Shown piece by piece: positions 35,636 to 47,541 of a stretch of 64,000 bases of DNA. The position numbers and the translations under genes were made by a program. This DNA comes from Dolomedes plantarius. Its lineage: Eukaryota > Arthropoda > Arachnida > Araneae > Dolomedidae. The notes beneath the pieces are model-generated. The model saw only the letters and a list, made by a program, of their open reading frames with translations. It searched no databases and was not told the DNA's origin. The first letter of the stretch is position 1, and each line of letters begins with the position of its first letter. Where the stretch lies: positions 168,174,690 to 168,238,689 of the forward strand of contig OU015496.1 of assembly GCA_907164885.2 (NCBI GenBank), read 5' to 3'.

Positions 35636-37029
35636 GGGTAAATAAGAAACAGAACCATATAGCCTACTCAAAAGGAATTGGTAAATTTTCTAATCAATTA
35701 TATCGACTAGTCAATTATTCTATTTAATTAATTATAAAGTAAATTTAATTTTGGATAAATATCAAATAACTACTGTGTTAATTACTTTTATAATTTATGA
35801 AGCGGTTTTAAAGTAATATGATATTTAATAATAAGTAAGCACAGGAGGAATAATTTCTTCAATAAATATAAATTTGTAACGATCGCATCGCAGGATTATT
35901 GGTGGAAACTTCGACTTTTCAACTTAAATGTTATTTTAAAAAATTTCAGATCCTCCCGGCGATGCAAGGAAAATACCTTTTATAAAGACCATTTCGAACA
36001 GACCCGTAAACATTCTTTTGTGACTAACATGTAAGAAACTGGTTCTTTAGCCAAATGATGCCCGATGTTGAAAGAACGTTGTTATTTAAATTATATTTTT
36101 CAACGAAAAATTTTTCCCAATGAAAAACTTGCTCTTTACTTCGTGGGTCAACATTTCTATTATATATACCACCCCTTACGATCCTCACCTTTTTTCACCT
36201 TACAACCAACATTTATCACCTTTAATCATCCTTGTTCGTATCCCTTTTATGTATCATTGCTTTTACCACCTAGCTTTTATTACCTTTACACGTTGTTTAT
36301 AATCACCACTGCTTCTTACAACTTTTTATTTGGTTAGCTGTTTTACTGTCGTCTTGTGTTTGGCGCAGCTTGTCCTTTCTGGACCTTGCGCAACCAACCA
36401 ATCAACCTTATAGTCCTCCTTTACTTTCTTTTCTGCTCCACCAACAAGATCATTTTTGCACCAATGAGGAAGAATGTTGGTTACATGCATTTATTAGCCC
36501 TAAGTTGAAATTCTTGTGGCTTTATAAGAATTGCGTTTTTGCATTTTTCAAGTTCTACAAATTTTCCAATAAAACAACCAGTAATAGCAGTGTTTTGCGA
36601 TATTCAACAGAGGAAGAATATCAATGAATATATTAATAACAACTTAGTGGGTGTTTAGAATCTAAATTAGGGTTTTCTTAATAATGTTTTACATTCTTTT
36701 TAGCATTTAATCGATATCCCTAAACCTTTCGTAAAATTGCACATTTGTTATTTTCAAAGTTCGGGAAAATTTCCAATAAATCAAGTTGTATAGCAATCCC
36801 TGACCAATGTTTAACAGAGGAAGAAAAAATGAGATATTTAACTAATAATACATATCGGCATAGTTAAATATCGAAAAAGGAATATTTAAAGTATCGAGAT
36901 TTTTTTAGTAGTTTTATTTTTAAAATAATACAACTATACGATACTGATTTATTTTCTTTTGTGTAGCGAATAGCTTTGTTATTCACTTCTTAACTTTCTA
37001 CACATATGTTTTTTGCCCAACAGTGGACA
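35636..37029. other. No gene seen
   Basis: AT-rich sequence; frames of 60-90 codons near 36065-36627 show no recognisable motif. Confidence 0.5.
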
Positions 37030-37236
37030 TCTGTGGGAGCGGTTCGAACTCGCAATCTCTGGACTAGGAGGTCAGCGTCCCTACCACTCGATCATCACGG
37101 TGACGAATATTTTCTGTCGTTTATTTCCAAGCTGTCTTTATTTACTATTTCGTCTACAGAGAGTCACTATAAACGTCATCGACCAGGACAGAAGATCGAA
37201 CTCATAATCTTTAGACAACGAAGCCTGCGTCTTAAT
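37030..37236 (-). mobile_element. tRNA-derived SINE fragments, two heads
   Basis: On the minus strand TGATCGAGTGGTAGGG (A box) and GAGTTCGAACCGC (B box, plus-strand 37039-37051) form a tRNA-like head. A diverged second copy with GATCGAACTC lies about 145 bp further right (37193-37202). No clear target duplication; the second copy abuts the hAT element. Confidence 0.55.
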
Positions 37237-37244
37237 CTCTAGAC

Positions 37245-38560
37245 CAATGATTCTCAACCGCGGACCGGTACCGGTCCGTGGAACGATTTGACCGGTCCTC
37301 GGAGATGTTTACCTGTGAGCGTTAAAAAATCTATATATTTAAGTTGCTAAGCCGACTTTTGGGGCAGTCCGTGAGAGAAAACTACTGTATCAATTTACTT
37401 CATTTTGGTCTTAAACGAAATATTGTAATCTGTAGATTTGTCAAATTTTGTTTTTGTAACCGCAATTTCTATTAATTAGCGATAATTTACAATTGCAAAA
37501 TTGATTTCAGCGTATGCTCAGTGACATGTTTTAAGTATTAAACACGTTTATTCCGAGGAGTCTCTTTAGATCTCTCTCTGCCGTTTTGTATTTTTATGAT
37601 AATTTTGTTTTGGAAATATAAGATTAAACCTCATGGAAATTGTTTATTTCGCGCTTTTTAATTAGTGATAATTTATGATTTTAAAAAGATTGCTTTCTGC
37701 GCATGCTCAGTGAGATTTTTAAATCTGGCATTGGATAGTAAGCACTAAGCACAAGGCCGCTTAAACACATTAATTTGTTTCTGCGCATTATTATGAATTT
37801 CAACATTAGGCAATGATGTATGGAGTATAATTTGTGTATTAGTACATTTATTTAATATCTAGCTGTCATGTTTTTACGGCTATCAACTAGTTTCTTATTA
37901 AAAATAATAATAATAAAATTTTGTATGGTATTTTTTACGTTAATGCCATAATATGAAATCCATAATTTTGTCTTTGAAGGTTGGCAACACTGGAGTGTCC
38001 TCACATTTACCACTTGTTACGTCTCGCATTTTTTTAAAACTGGACGCCAAGGTAATGGAGTGCTCACAGCAGAGAAAGGGTTGCAATACTAATATGACGA
38101 TGATAAAAAATAAATTTAGAAATCGACTTTCCGTTGTTCCACCGCTCCGACTTAGCTTAGCTAATTTAGAACCCACAATTGAAAAATCACTTAAAAAAGA
38201 GCAGCAGCAATCTTAACATTGACATTATAAGCCAAATTAACAAAAATTATAGATATTTGATTTTTTAATAATCAGAGGACTGATATTTTGTTTTGTTTCT
38301 ATATGCAATGATTTTGTGATTATTTTTAAAAATTTTCTGTGATTTATCTGAAAGGTTTATTTACTTATAACAATTACAATAATTGCTTATCTTCCCATTT
38401 GAATAATATTGGAAGTAAATAATAATAAAAATGTTACAATTAACTTCTGTAATAGTTCTTTAATGCCTAGTAAAGTTTATTTAAAAAAAAAACCATCGGT
38501 TTGCGAAATGTTTTCACAAATTTTATCGGTCCGAGGGCCAAAAAAGGTTGAGAAACTGTG
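37245..38560 (+). mobile_element. hAT element remnant
   Basis: The left end CAATGATTCTCAACC and the right end GGTTGAGAAACTGTG are imperfect inverted repeats with the TTCTCAACC core seen in many hAT ends. The flanking 8-mers CTCTAGAC (37237-37244) and TTGTAGAC (38561-38568) match at six of eight positions, fitting an aged 8-bp duplication. A transposase C-terminus is present inside. At 1.3 kb it is well short of a full hAT, so most of the transposase has been deleted. Confidence 0.75.
37953..38216 (+). pseudogene. hAT transposase C-terminal remnant
   Basis: The frame ends with KNKFRNRLSVVPPLRLSLAN, LEPTIEKSL and a stop at 38214-38216, about 345 bp before the right end of the element. This fits the extreme C-terminus, after the dimerisation region, of ZBED5/Zaphod-type hAT transposases. 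The start at 37953 is only the limit of the open frame. The N-terminal zinc finger and catalytic DDE parts are absent. Assignment is from motif memory, not a search. Confidence 0.6.
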
Positions 38561-40573
38561 TTGTAGACCGTTCTGGCGACTCAAGGAACATTATTTTATA
38601 TAAATCATTCCTTACGAAATAGTAATATAATAAAAAGGAAGATGCAATATCCCCATTAGTTGGGGTAAAACAAAAGAAATGAGAAAAACAACTAGTATAT
38701 TTCATACGAAAATCGGATCGCGTCTACAGGTTTATAAGATTAAAAAAAAGCCACAAAAAAAACTCACTAGCTGGCATAAATTTCAATGCACGTTTAATGG
38801 AGTGTTAATTGAAAAACTAAACCTAAATAAGTAAAATTGAGATCAAAGAGCAAACCTTAAAAATTTTGGACAAAGTTTTGGACTCTGTGAACATGACATG
38901 AGAGATCGCAGTAATTTACTGACCCCATATCTCAGGCCTTTTTAGTTTACAAGGAAGTCAAAGATTTTCGAGCTTACACTTTTTTTAATCCTCTTTTAAA
39001 TAATATGTTTACAGAGGTTTGTTAATTGTTGTTCAACTGCAATTAAAAGGATTTATTTCATGAACTTTTTTTTAAAAAGGTTTTGAAAATTGTTCGAAAT
39101 GGTATCGTGTCAAAATGTCTTTATAGGAATTAGCCAGTTTTGTCTTTAAATTTGCCGTCTTATGTAATTTTGATATATTTTTTAACAAATGTTTAAGGCT
39201 GCTATGTACTAACCCTATTGGATTCGCTCTCCTCAATGTTTACCTATGGAAAAAACTTGTCTACTATTTGAAGCTACATAAATAATGACAATCAACTAAA
39301 AATTGTGTTTTCAGATAGCCTGAACATTTCTGCACTTTGCAACAGGATTCATTTTATAAATTTCGTCCCCTAAAGGAATGTAGAAACGTTTAAAACACAT
39401 TACACCTGATTTTTTTTCTTGAATAATTTTAATTTAAAAATATTATTTGCATTTTTTAAACAAAAAATGCCCCATGGTGTAAAATCTTTATCTGTATTAC
39501 AGAGCTCAATTTAAAATAAAAATCTTTCAGTCCAAGTCAGAATTCCGGGAACACATTATCTCCATAGGTTAACATTGAGGTGAACGATTTCCAATTGGGT
39601 TAGTTCAGAGCAGCTTTAGCATGTCACTACAGCTCCGAAAAAATTTTCTGTATTTTTCTTTTCTCTCCATATTTAAAATAAGGGACAAAACCTGTCTCGA
39701 AATAGGAAAACCATATACGAAATCCAATGTGTAATTTGTTGCACTATTATTTTGGTTTACTAAAAGTTTGTTAGACTGGTTGTTGAGTGTCCCTTCTTAT
39801 TTGTCGATTCATCAGTTTATTCACACTACACGGAAAAGATAGAAACAACCCGATTCAGAGACAGTGCTTGAGTCTATAACTTCAGCCCCATATCAATTTG
39901 TGTATATTGTTGATAAACATCACATGTAAACTGATTGTATTATATTGAATTCTTTAAAAAATAATGTTAAAGTAGTTCTAAGTGTAAAAATAAAGCAAAT
40001 GTGATACGTTAAAGGATAGGTGGAGAAGACGCAGTAATGGTGGCTGCCCTGGGTAGGAAAATTCCTTCTCGGGGTGGGCCTAGTTAGAAAAAAAACATGC
40101 TCATATTAGAGCTTTCCACGACGCTGTCGTCGGATCGGTCGATCTGAACAATGCCATACTCGTTAACGGGATTGCTATTGGGCGACCAGTTCTTAATAGA
40201 GCGCATGCCTAAATTAGGTTGGTCTGGAACTATTGTGACTTACACCTTATAACGTCTTATGTTATGAGATTATGTAATGAGTTAAAATGGGAGTGAGAGG
40301 TTTCCTTACATAAAGTTGAAGCAGTGGGGGATCAGCCTTGATCTAGGAAGATGCCTAGAACTGACGAGTAGGAATTGACGAGTGCGACGAGAGTCGACGA
40401 GTGCGAGGGAAATACATGTTTGAAATCTGAATGTTTCTCCTTGTTACTGAGAAAGTTAGAGAGTGTGGTGAGACTTTTGAGTTTAACATTAAATTTTTTA
40501 GTTGTGGGATTTCCATGCAGGAGGATTTTCGTTATCCAGGCACATTTCAATTTGTTCACTCATTATTGGTTGT
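38561..40573. other. No gene seen
   Basis: Mostly AT-rich. A GC-richer stretch at about 40010-40210 has no recognisable feature. GACGAGT-like short repeats lie at about 40357-40405. Confidence 0.5.
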
Positions 40574-40585
40574 ATGTTTAAGATG

Positions 40586-40965
40586 GGACGCGGTGGCCCC
40601 GTTAGTAAGAGCAGCGGGCCAGTCATCTGAACGTCCCCGGTTCGATGCTCGTCTCTGCAAATTCACCGCCATGTTCACTAATGGTGGCCGGGGCACGTAA
40701 AATAGGGCTTGACTGCAATATCCTCTAAGTTCCCAAATTCTCCTCTGAAGGTGCAGAGTTAAGTGTTACGGTCTCGTCACTTGACTCGGTTCAAAATTGC
40801 GGGACCGATGTTCTTCGAAGTCAAGTCAGACTTCAACCCTAGTGGTACCTCACCTTAAAGTGAAGCTGCTTACTGCCCTTCGCCGAGGACCTAGGATTTT
40901 GAGGACCTAGGATCCTCTGGACTTGGTGTAAGCTTTCCTATAGCAAGGGGATTGGAAACAACAAC
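40586..40965 (+). mobile_element. tRNA-derived SINE with AACAACAACA tail, full copy
   Basis: The head GACGCGGTGGCCCCGTTAGT resembles an A-box region and CCCCGGTTCGATGC contains a B box. The element ends GGAAACAACAACA. Flanking 12-mers ATGTTTAAGATG (40574-40585) and ATGTCTAAGTTG (40966-40977) match at ten positions, a plausible target duplication. The body contains CACGTAAAATAGG and GTCTCGTCACTTGACTCGG, shared with the reverse copy at 41745-41990. Confidence 0.8.
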
Positions 40966-40977
40966 ATGTCTAAGTTG

Positions 40978-41744
40978 AGGATTAAATACTGGATATGAGA
41001 TACAAAATTCTCCAGAAAATATTTATTTTAATTTTTTTCGCATCTATTTATTTTCCTGACTGAAAACCCATATAGAGCTTTAAGAATCAAAATACCTATA
41101 CAACCTATAAAACATTATACTTCTGTTATGATTACAGCTATAGAGATTTTTATCATAATTTTCTAATATTCTTCTTTTTATAATAATTGTACCATCTATG
41201 GGTGTCTTGCTGTACATTTGTTTTTTCAATATATTGACCTTAGAATGAAATTATTTACGATTTTCCATCTTTAAAAGCATAATACTAAAACTTATTGCAG
41301 GTTATCTCTATGAAATTTAGTACAGACCTTCTTTTTCTATTTCTGTTGTACTATCTTCAAAATTTCTGATACAGAGACAAAAGTGGTGAAAATGCATCGA
41401 TATAGACAGACACTAAAACAGAATTTTTCTTTCGTCCTTAAATGAGGCTAACGTCCTTTAAAGAGGCATGGATTTAAAGTTTTATAGATTAAATTTTTAA
41501 AAATTCTAACGACAACTTATTTTGAAATCTTTTTCTATGAACAAAAGAAAAATATCATGCAAACATAATTTTTGGTTCAGCAGATGTCAGCAAAACTTTT
41601 AACCTATCACGTATTTTTTTATACAATTATGTGTAGACAATTTTAACGATGGAAAATCATAAAGAAAAACGTGTAAATAGAAATAAATAAAATTTTGAGT
41701 CCAACCACTCTTAAATTTTCTTCTTAGAATTAAGCTCTAATTTC
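40978..41744. other. No gene seen
   Basis: AT-rich spacer between two SINE copies of the same family in opposite orientation. Confidence 0.5.
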
Positions 41745-41990
41745 GTTGTTGATGTTGTTGCTAATGTTGTTGTTGCTAGGTTTGAGGTTGTTTTGAATTA
41801 GCACCACAAGGGTTGGAGTCCGACTTGGCTGAATGACCGGTTCCGTAATTTTGAACTGAGTCAAGTGACGAGACCGGAACACTTGACCTCGCACCTCTAG
41901 AGGTAAATTTGAGAATTTGGAGGAGATTGCAACCACGACCTATTTTACGTGCCCCGTCCACCATTTGTGAACACGGTGCTCTAATTTCTC
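41745..41990 (-). mobile_element. 5'-truncated SINE of the same family
   Basis: On the minus strand it reads GGGGCACGTAAAATAGG, GTCTCGTCACTTGACTC, TTCAAAATTACGG, then a tail of AAC triplets. It aligns with the body of the SINE at 40586-40965. The tRNA-derived head is missing, as expected of incomplete reverse transcription. Confidence 0.78.
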
Positions 41991-42949
41991 CCAACCTGGT
42001 GTAGGTCCATAAGAAAATCATAAAAGAAAAACCATGAGAAAAACTTGTCTAATTTCGACTTTTGCTAAAAATGCATTCGTAGGGTAATTTTTCGTTGATT
42101 ACGCATGTTGTGAAATACTCGTGTGAAATAATTTATTTTTCATTACTATTGCGAGATCATTTTTTTTATTCATACTGAAATTTGTCATTTATTGTCTAAT
42201 TTTAGATTCTTTAGTTCATTTTTGTTGCTTTAAATAAAATTTTAATTGATCTACGAGTTAGTCCATCACATTTGTATTCTTTTGAAAAATGCATCAACAA
42301 TTCTTTAAAGCATTTACATCACATACATTTCTCGCATGATCTTTTGCCTAAAGAGAAATCACGAAATAATTAAATTAAGCTATTATGTACATTCACAGTT
42401 CAGTAATCCATGCTAATAAATCATGAAATCTGTGAAACTTCGGGGGATTCTGCATCCATGCTTGCTAGATGACAGTTACTTGCACAGTGACGGATTGCGT
42501 ATGTCTATTTAGCTTTCGACAGATCTAACACGCAGATAATAAATTCTGCTAAACTTATAGCTTCCTGTCGCTGTAAAGATTACTCTTACTGGTTTCGAGA
42601 GAGAAAAATAATCTCAAAGTACTGGTGATTATTGTACAAAGTAAAGTTTTTCCCTCAGCAAAATTAAAGAATCTGTATATTCTATAATTATTGTTGATTT
42701 TCAGAAGTGTTTATTTTTTGTATTCTCTATAAGTGTCTAATACGAAATGCAATTTTTTACCTAGCCTAGAATGTCCAGAATCAAAAACAGATCTGATAAA
42801 TTACAATAAAATGAAAGGTCACATTCAATAGAAAAGTAGTTCTGATTATATAAAAGTTCGGTTAATCTACTTTTTTCGCAAGTACTTTAATACAAATTTA
42901 ATACATAATTTATTTCATTTATTATACAGCGTATTTACAAAAGAATGTA
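41991..42949. other. No gene seen
   Basis: AT-rich spacer. Confidence 0.5.
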
Positions 42950-43904
42950 GGGGAGATCGACGCATGTTGACAATAGGGTCACGTTGGCCCATTTGCGATA
43001 TTTTTCAAACTATCCGGTAGATTGCGTAACTAGCTAAGCGATGTGTCTTAGCTCTTTTTCTCTCACCCATAACAGGGTCATCAGCAAAGAAACAATCAAA
43101 CGAAAGCCACTTCAAATTTTTTAATTTTTCCTGAAGTGAGTATTTTTTTTTGCACTTATAAATAATCGTTTCTGATTTTTTTTTCTACATTAAAGTTTCG
43201 CTTAGGTTAATAGCAATCTAAAATACCGTTGTTCCGAGCTAATTTTCTACCAACTGATTTGAAAAAAAAATATTAACAGAACAATATTTTTTTTATACAA
43301 CGATCAAAATCCAAAATGGCGATATGGGGAAAGTTGGCCCATTTTATCCGGAGCATGTTGGCCCAGTGGCCCAAGATGCCCCGCAGTCCAAGAGTTTTCT
43401 ATACTCATAAGCCTATAAAAGTCAATAAAATTGTCAATATATCAGGAGAAGACTGGATTCAATGTACCAGGTGCAATCATTGGGCACACGAATCATGTAT
43501 CACTGGGGACACGATATTTTATGTTTGCATTCATTGTGATGATGAGAACGATTGATGAAGGCAGTAGTTAAGTTGGACAAAATATCTTTTCGTATCCTTT
43601 GTGTCTTTTATATACCAAATTAAAATTACATTTGGGATTTTATGTGTTTTTTTTTCATTTCCGTTAGTAATCCGAAAGTCAAATCAACTTAGAGGGCCAA
43701 CCTGCCCCGTTCGAACAAGGCAGGTTGGCCCAGTAACTTGACGTCCCGCTGAGCTTCATATAGAAACTACTAATTCATATTTTTCTCATACGTGGTTATG
43801 CTTTAAGATGTGCTGATTGTACAAATTATCAAAAAAATTAAAAATTTTAATAATATTTTTTTCAAATATTGAAGAAAAAATGGGCCAACAGGACCGGTCT
43901 ACCC
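42950..43904 (+). mobile_element. Pogo-like DNA transposon remnant
   Basis: The left end GGGGAGATCGACGCATGTTG and the right end (inverse GGGTAGACCGGTCCTGTTGG) are related inverted repeats, with TA outside each (42948-42949 and 43905-43906). TTGGCCCA words recur inside both ends. At 955 bp it keeps only the tail of its gene, so it is a deletion derivative. The pogo label rests on TA sites and the C-terminal zinc finger. Confidence 0.65.
43316..43555 (+). pseudogene. Transposase C-terminal PHD-like zinc finger
   Basis: The final part of the open frame, from about residue 37, reads NKIVNISGEDWIQCTRC, HWAHESC and YVCIHCDDEND before the stop. The Cys and His spacing (C-x2-C, H-x2-C, C-x2-C) is that of a compact PHD-like finger found at the C-terminus of some pogo/Tigger-type transposases. 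The first about 30 residues are upstream non-coding sequence. The catalytic DDE domain is absent. Confidence 0.65.
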
Positions 43905-44463
43905 TATCTATGATAATCGTACGACAAACTGTTTCTGGAAGTCCAAGACTTCTTAAGCTAGTAGTCATCCATGAACAAAATTCTAAGAAAATAATTAGCT
44001 TCTATTCCCAAAAATAAACATTTAAAAATTTTTTGCTAAAGCGTCATGTGGCACATTAAGTTACAGAGAAGGACAATTAGGTTTTTATGCAGAAGAGTTA
44101 ATTATTTTAAATAAGCTGAAAGACATTATCAATCTTTTAAATATTATAATATCGGTTATTGGAAAAATTAATTACCCTGATCTAATCAATACAAACATTT
44201 CAAGGATGTTATGCCTGTTGTTATTAATTACTAAGTTTTTTCGTATTTCTACATGATAGAATAGTCTCATAAATCAATTTTAGTCGCAATTTTTGAAGTT
44301 TAATATATTTGCAACCCTTTATAGCATGAATTTCAAAAAGAATTTCAAGAATGCCAGTAAATTTTAACATTGCACGTATATGAAGATCTTTTTGGAACTA
44401 TCGAATTTCTCAATCCTTTAGTTTAGTTCATGTATTTCACCTTATTTTCAACAGTCGCTTCTA
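43905..44463. other. No gene seen
   Basis: AT-rich spacer. Confidence 0.5.
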
Positions 44464-45187
44464 TCTATATATATAAAACAGTTCCGTAACTGACTAACTG
44501 ACTGACTGACAGATAACGCATAGACCAAACCGCTGGACCTAAAGAGCTGAAATTTTGCGTGACGATTCTTCTTATAGTGTAGGGGTCCACTAAGAAAGAT
44601 TTAAAAAAAAATTCTTCTTAGATATTTTAAAATTAAATTTTTTGGCTTTTTTTGTAACTTTTTTAAATTTGCATTTAAAATAACAATTTGAGGGTTATGA
44701 AATTTATGTCACAAGAAAGATCATAAAAATTCCTTTAAAATTAAATCTTTTTCGAATCTTTACCTCCATTTTCTGATTTTATGGGAATTTTCAAAGATTA
44801 ATTTTTAGAATCTAATTTATTAAATGCTGATGATGGGGTTTCTTTCCTTTTTTTGTGACAGCTGAAACTAATTTTGCTTCACGTGCATAAAAATGAAATA
44901 AATTGACAAAAATTTTTTTCTTGCTAATGCGGCATACAATTGGACAATATCCAAACAAATACTAAAATACAGTAAGAAAAGTTCCTGAAACTTTGCTGTA
45001 TTAACTGTACTATATTCTTTAGTATGTTCTATTAGATTTAATTTTAATATTTTCTTCTTCATTATTTTGTCTATTAAAATATCCGTTACGATTTTTTATA
45101 AATATTCTTTTTTGGCATTAACTGCACACATTGACCGTTGTATTTAATTTGAATGTACTTCGTAGCGAAGCACGGGTATTCAGCTAG
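44464..45187 (+). mobile_element. Non-autonomous Helitron, copy D
   Basis: The cleanest copy of the family: 5' TCTATATATATAAAAC after an A, and 3' CTTCGTAGCGAAG (perfect 5-bp stem) then CACGGGTATTCAGCTAG followed by T. The ACTGACTGACTGAC run sits near the 5' end. No coding capacity. Confidence 0.88.
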
Positions 45188-47541
45188 TGTATTTAATAAA
45201 AAGATACATTTGATGAAAACCTTTTCGGTTAATTTCCCATCCTTCGAAATACTCGAACATTTTTCTTTTTATCTTTTATTTTTCAATTCCTAATATTAGT
45301 TCACAGTCTCCTTATATTTATATATTTTGTTCAAATTTTCAATCGTTAATAAAATACTTTTTATTCATCCACTCAAGTTCAAATACATTTTTTTAAACTT
45401 GTAGTGGATGACACTTGATGTTAATACAGTTTTTCAAATATTAATTCATTAATTAAATTAAATTAATTAATTTTAGTTTTATATGGGAGAAAAACAATTT
45501 CTCGGCAATAATTGTGTTCACAGAATCGACAAAATATCAGTGCAGTTCACCGCCAAACGCAATTCCCCGCCAAAAAGTAACTAAAATAAATTTTTTCTTT
45601 GTTGACCTAAGTAGGAATTGACTTTAATTTTTTTTTTACATTACTTGTTTACCTTTATGTCTGTTAATGATAAAAAAAAATAAATGGTAAAAAATATCCA
45701 CAAGGTACCGGTAGGTTTCATAGACCTAAAACTCAGAGGTCATAATATTATATTGTACAATCATTCATCATGTGTATTATCGGTTCATACATCATACATA
45801 GAATAAATTTAATCAGATATCACACGTACTACATACAATCGTCATACATCATACATCATACATGTCCTATATACAATCAATACATCATATATACAATCAT
45901 ACATCATGCATATCCATAGATCATAGTTATAGTTAATTCATTTCATGTATTATAGAATCATTCACCATATTATAATCAATGATTCGGGTGACAGTAGAAT
46001 GTCGATTTGCGCAGACGATGTTCGTCACTATTCGAACCTTGCAAAGAATGAATAAGGACTGTTAGGAAACACATAACAAATATTAATGCTGAAAGAAAAT
46101 ATTTAGCATTGCCTGAAAAAATCAACGAATTAATTTTAAAAATATGTACAGGTTAACATGATGTGTCATTGGCCTTAAACAGAGAAGGTAATGTGTGGCG
46201 AATAATTTATGAGATCTCAGATTTCCAGACACGACTGGGATTGCTCTTTTTATAGGACAAATACTCGAATTTAAAATAACGTTTTGTATATGTTCTTTAC
46301 ATAATTTTCTCTCAGTCTTTGACGAGAATGATATTTGTTCCAAAATTAAGCATGTAAAGGAAGATCTGAATATTCCATAGATGAGATTAGATCCTCCCAC
46401 TCCAACCCAAGTAAGCTATGATCATTAAACTGTCTGGGAACATTTGTCAAGCTGTACCTCCTTATACAGGAATTGCATTCATTGAAAATAATAGACTCGG
46501 TAAATAAAATACACGCTTATAACTATTACTAATAAAACATTAATAGTTTCAGAAACTATTCATCGTTATAGCGTTAAAGAATTTCAATATGAGAAATAAA
46601 ACTCAGTATGCAAAGCAGGAAATACGTACTATAATGATTGAATGGCCAGGTTTTAGACTTTTGCATTCTTTTCTACTCATATTAGTTAAGAAGAAAGCAG
46701 TAATAACGAAAGAAAGTTTAAAAGTCTGGGGAAATACTTCAAAAGGAATTTTGAATAGGGTAAACTCCAAGAAACAAAGTAAGTTAAAAAGCGAGTTACT
46801 ACCGATTATATCCTAAGCTTTTATCCCCATTTTGAAAAAAAAAATCGTTCAAAATCAAGAACGTTCTGTGCTTGATTTGAACTAATCTCATCATGCATGT
46901 AATCCGCGAAGCAATTCGGGGTCTTTATTCTAAATTATCCAATAGGGAGTTGATCTTAAGGAGTTGCCAGGGCGTTGATCTTTCTGAAACGTTTATTTTA
47001 TAGTTTTTTATAATTTATATGATTTTTCTTCAAACATGTCTATATTATAAAAGTTTCTAGCAAAAAATAGTGTAAAAGTTTAAAATTTAGATAAAATTTT
47101 TAAAATTCAAAATCTAAGCTATATTTAGTTTTAGATATATCATCTAAACCACTACTTGTATTTGAAAAATCTTTTAAATGTAGTACATTGTGAAAGTATC
47201 AAAAAAAAATTTTTCCCCGATTTTTAAAAGTCTTACTTTGTGATATTTATATTGATCACTGTAGAGGGAAAAAAATTCTGAGAATTGCTGTTTGCTTTAG
47301 GGAACAAATATTTAAATTCCTAAGATATAAACTGCTGATGATAGTTTGTTGAAAATAGATTAAAGGAATGGTGCACAAAATGTTGTAGCAATATCTTTCA
47401 AGAAACGTTAGAAACATTCTCGTAAAGACGTCAAATCATGAAAACAGATAATTAGGTAAAATAACCATGTACAGCAGGGAATACACTAACAGTGGATCAT
47501 AAAAATATTCTATCTAGCAATGGAATCCTTCTGAAAACATA
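45188..47541. other. No gene seen; ACATCAT-type minisatellite inside
   Basis: AT-rich sequence. A degenerate ATACATCAT repeat runs through about 45785-45935. Frames at 46122-46400 (minus) and 46589-46816 (plus) match nothing I recognise. Confidence 0.5.

Noticed and set aside
46122..46400. 92-codon minus-strand frame
   Set aside because: No recognisable motif, composition like background and no supporting splice context.
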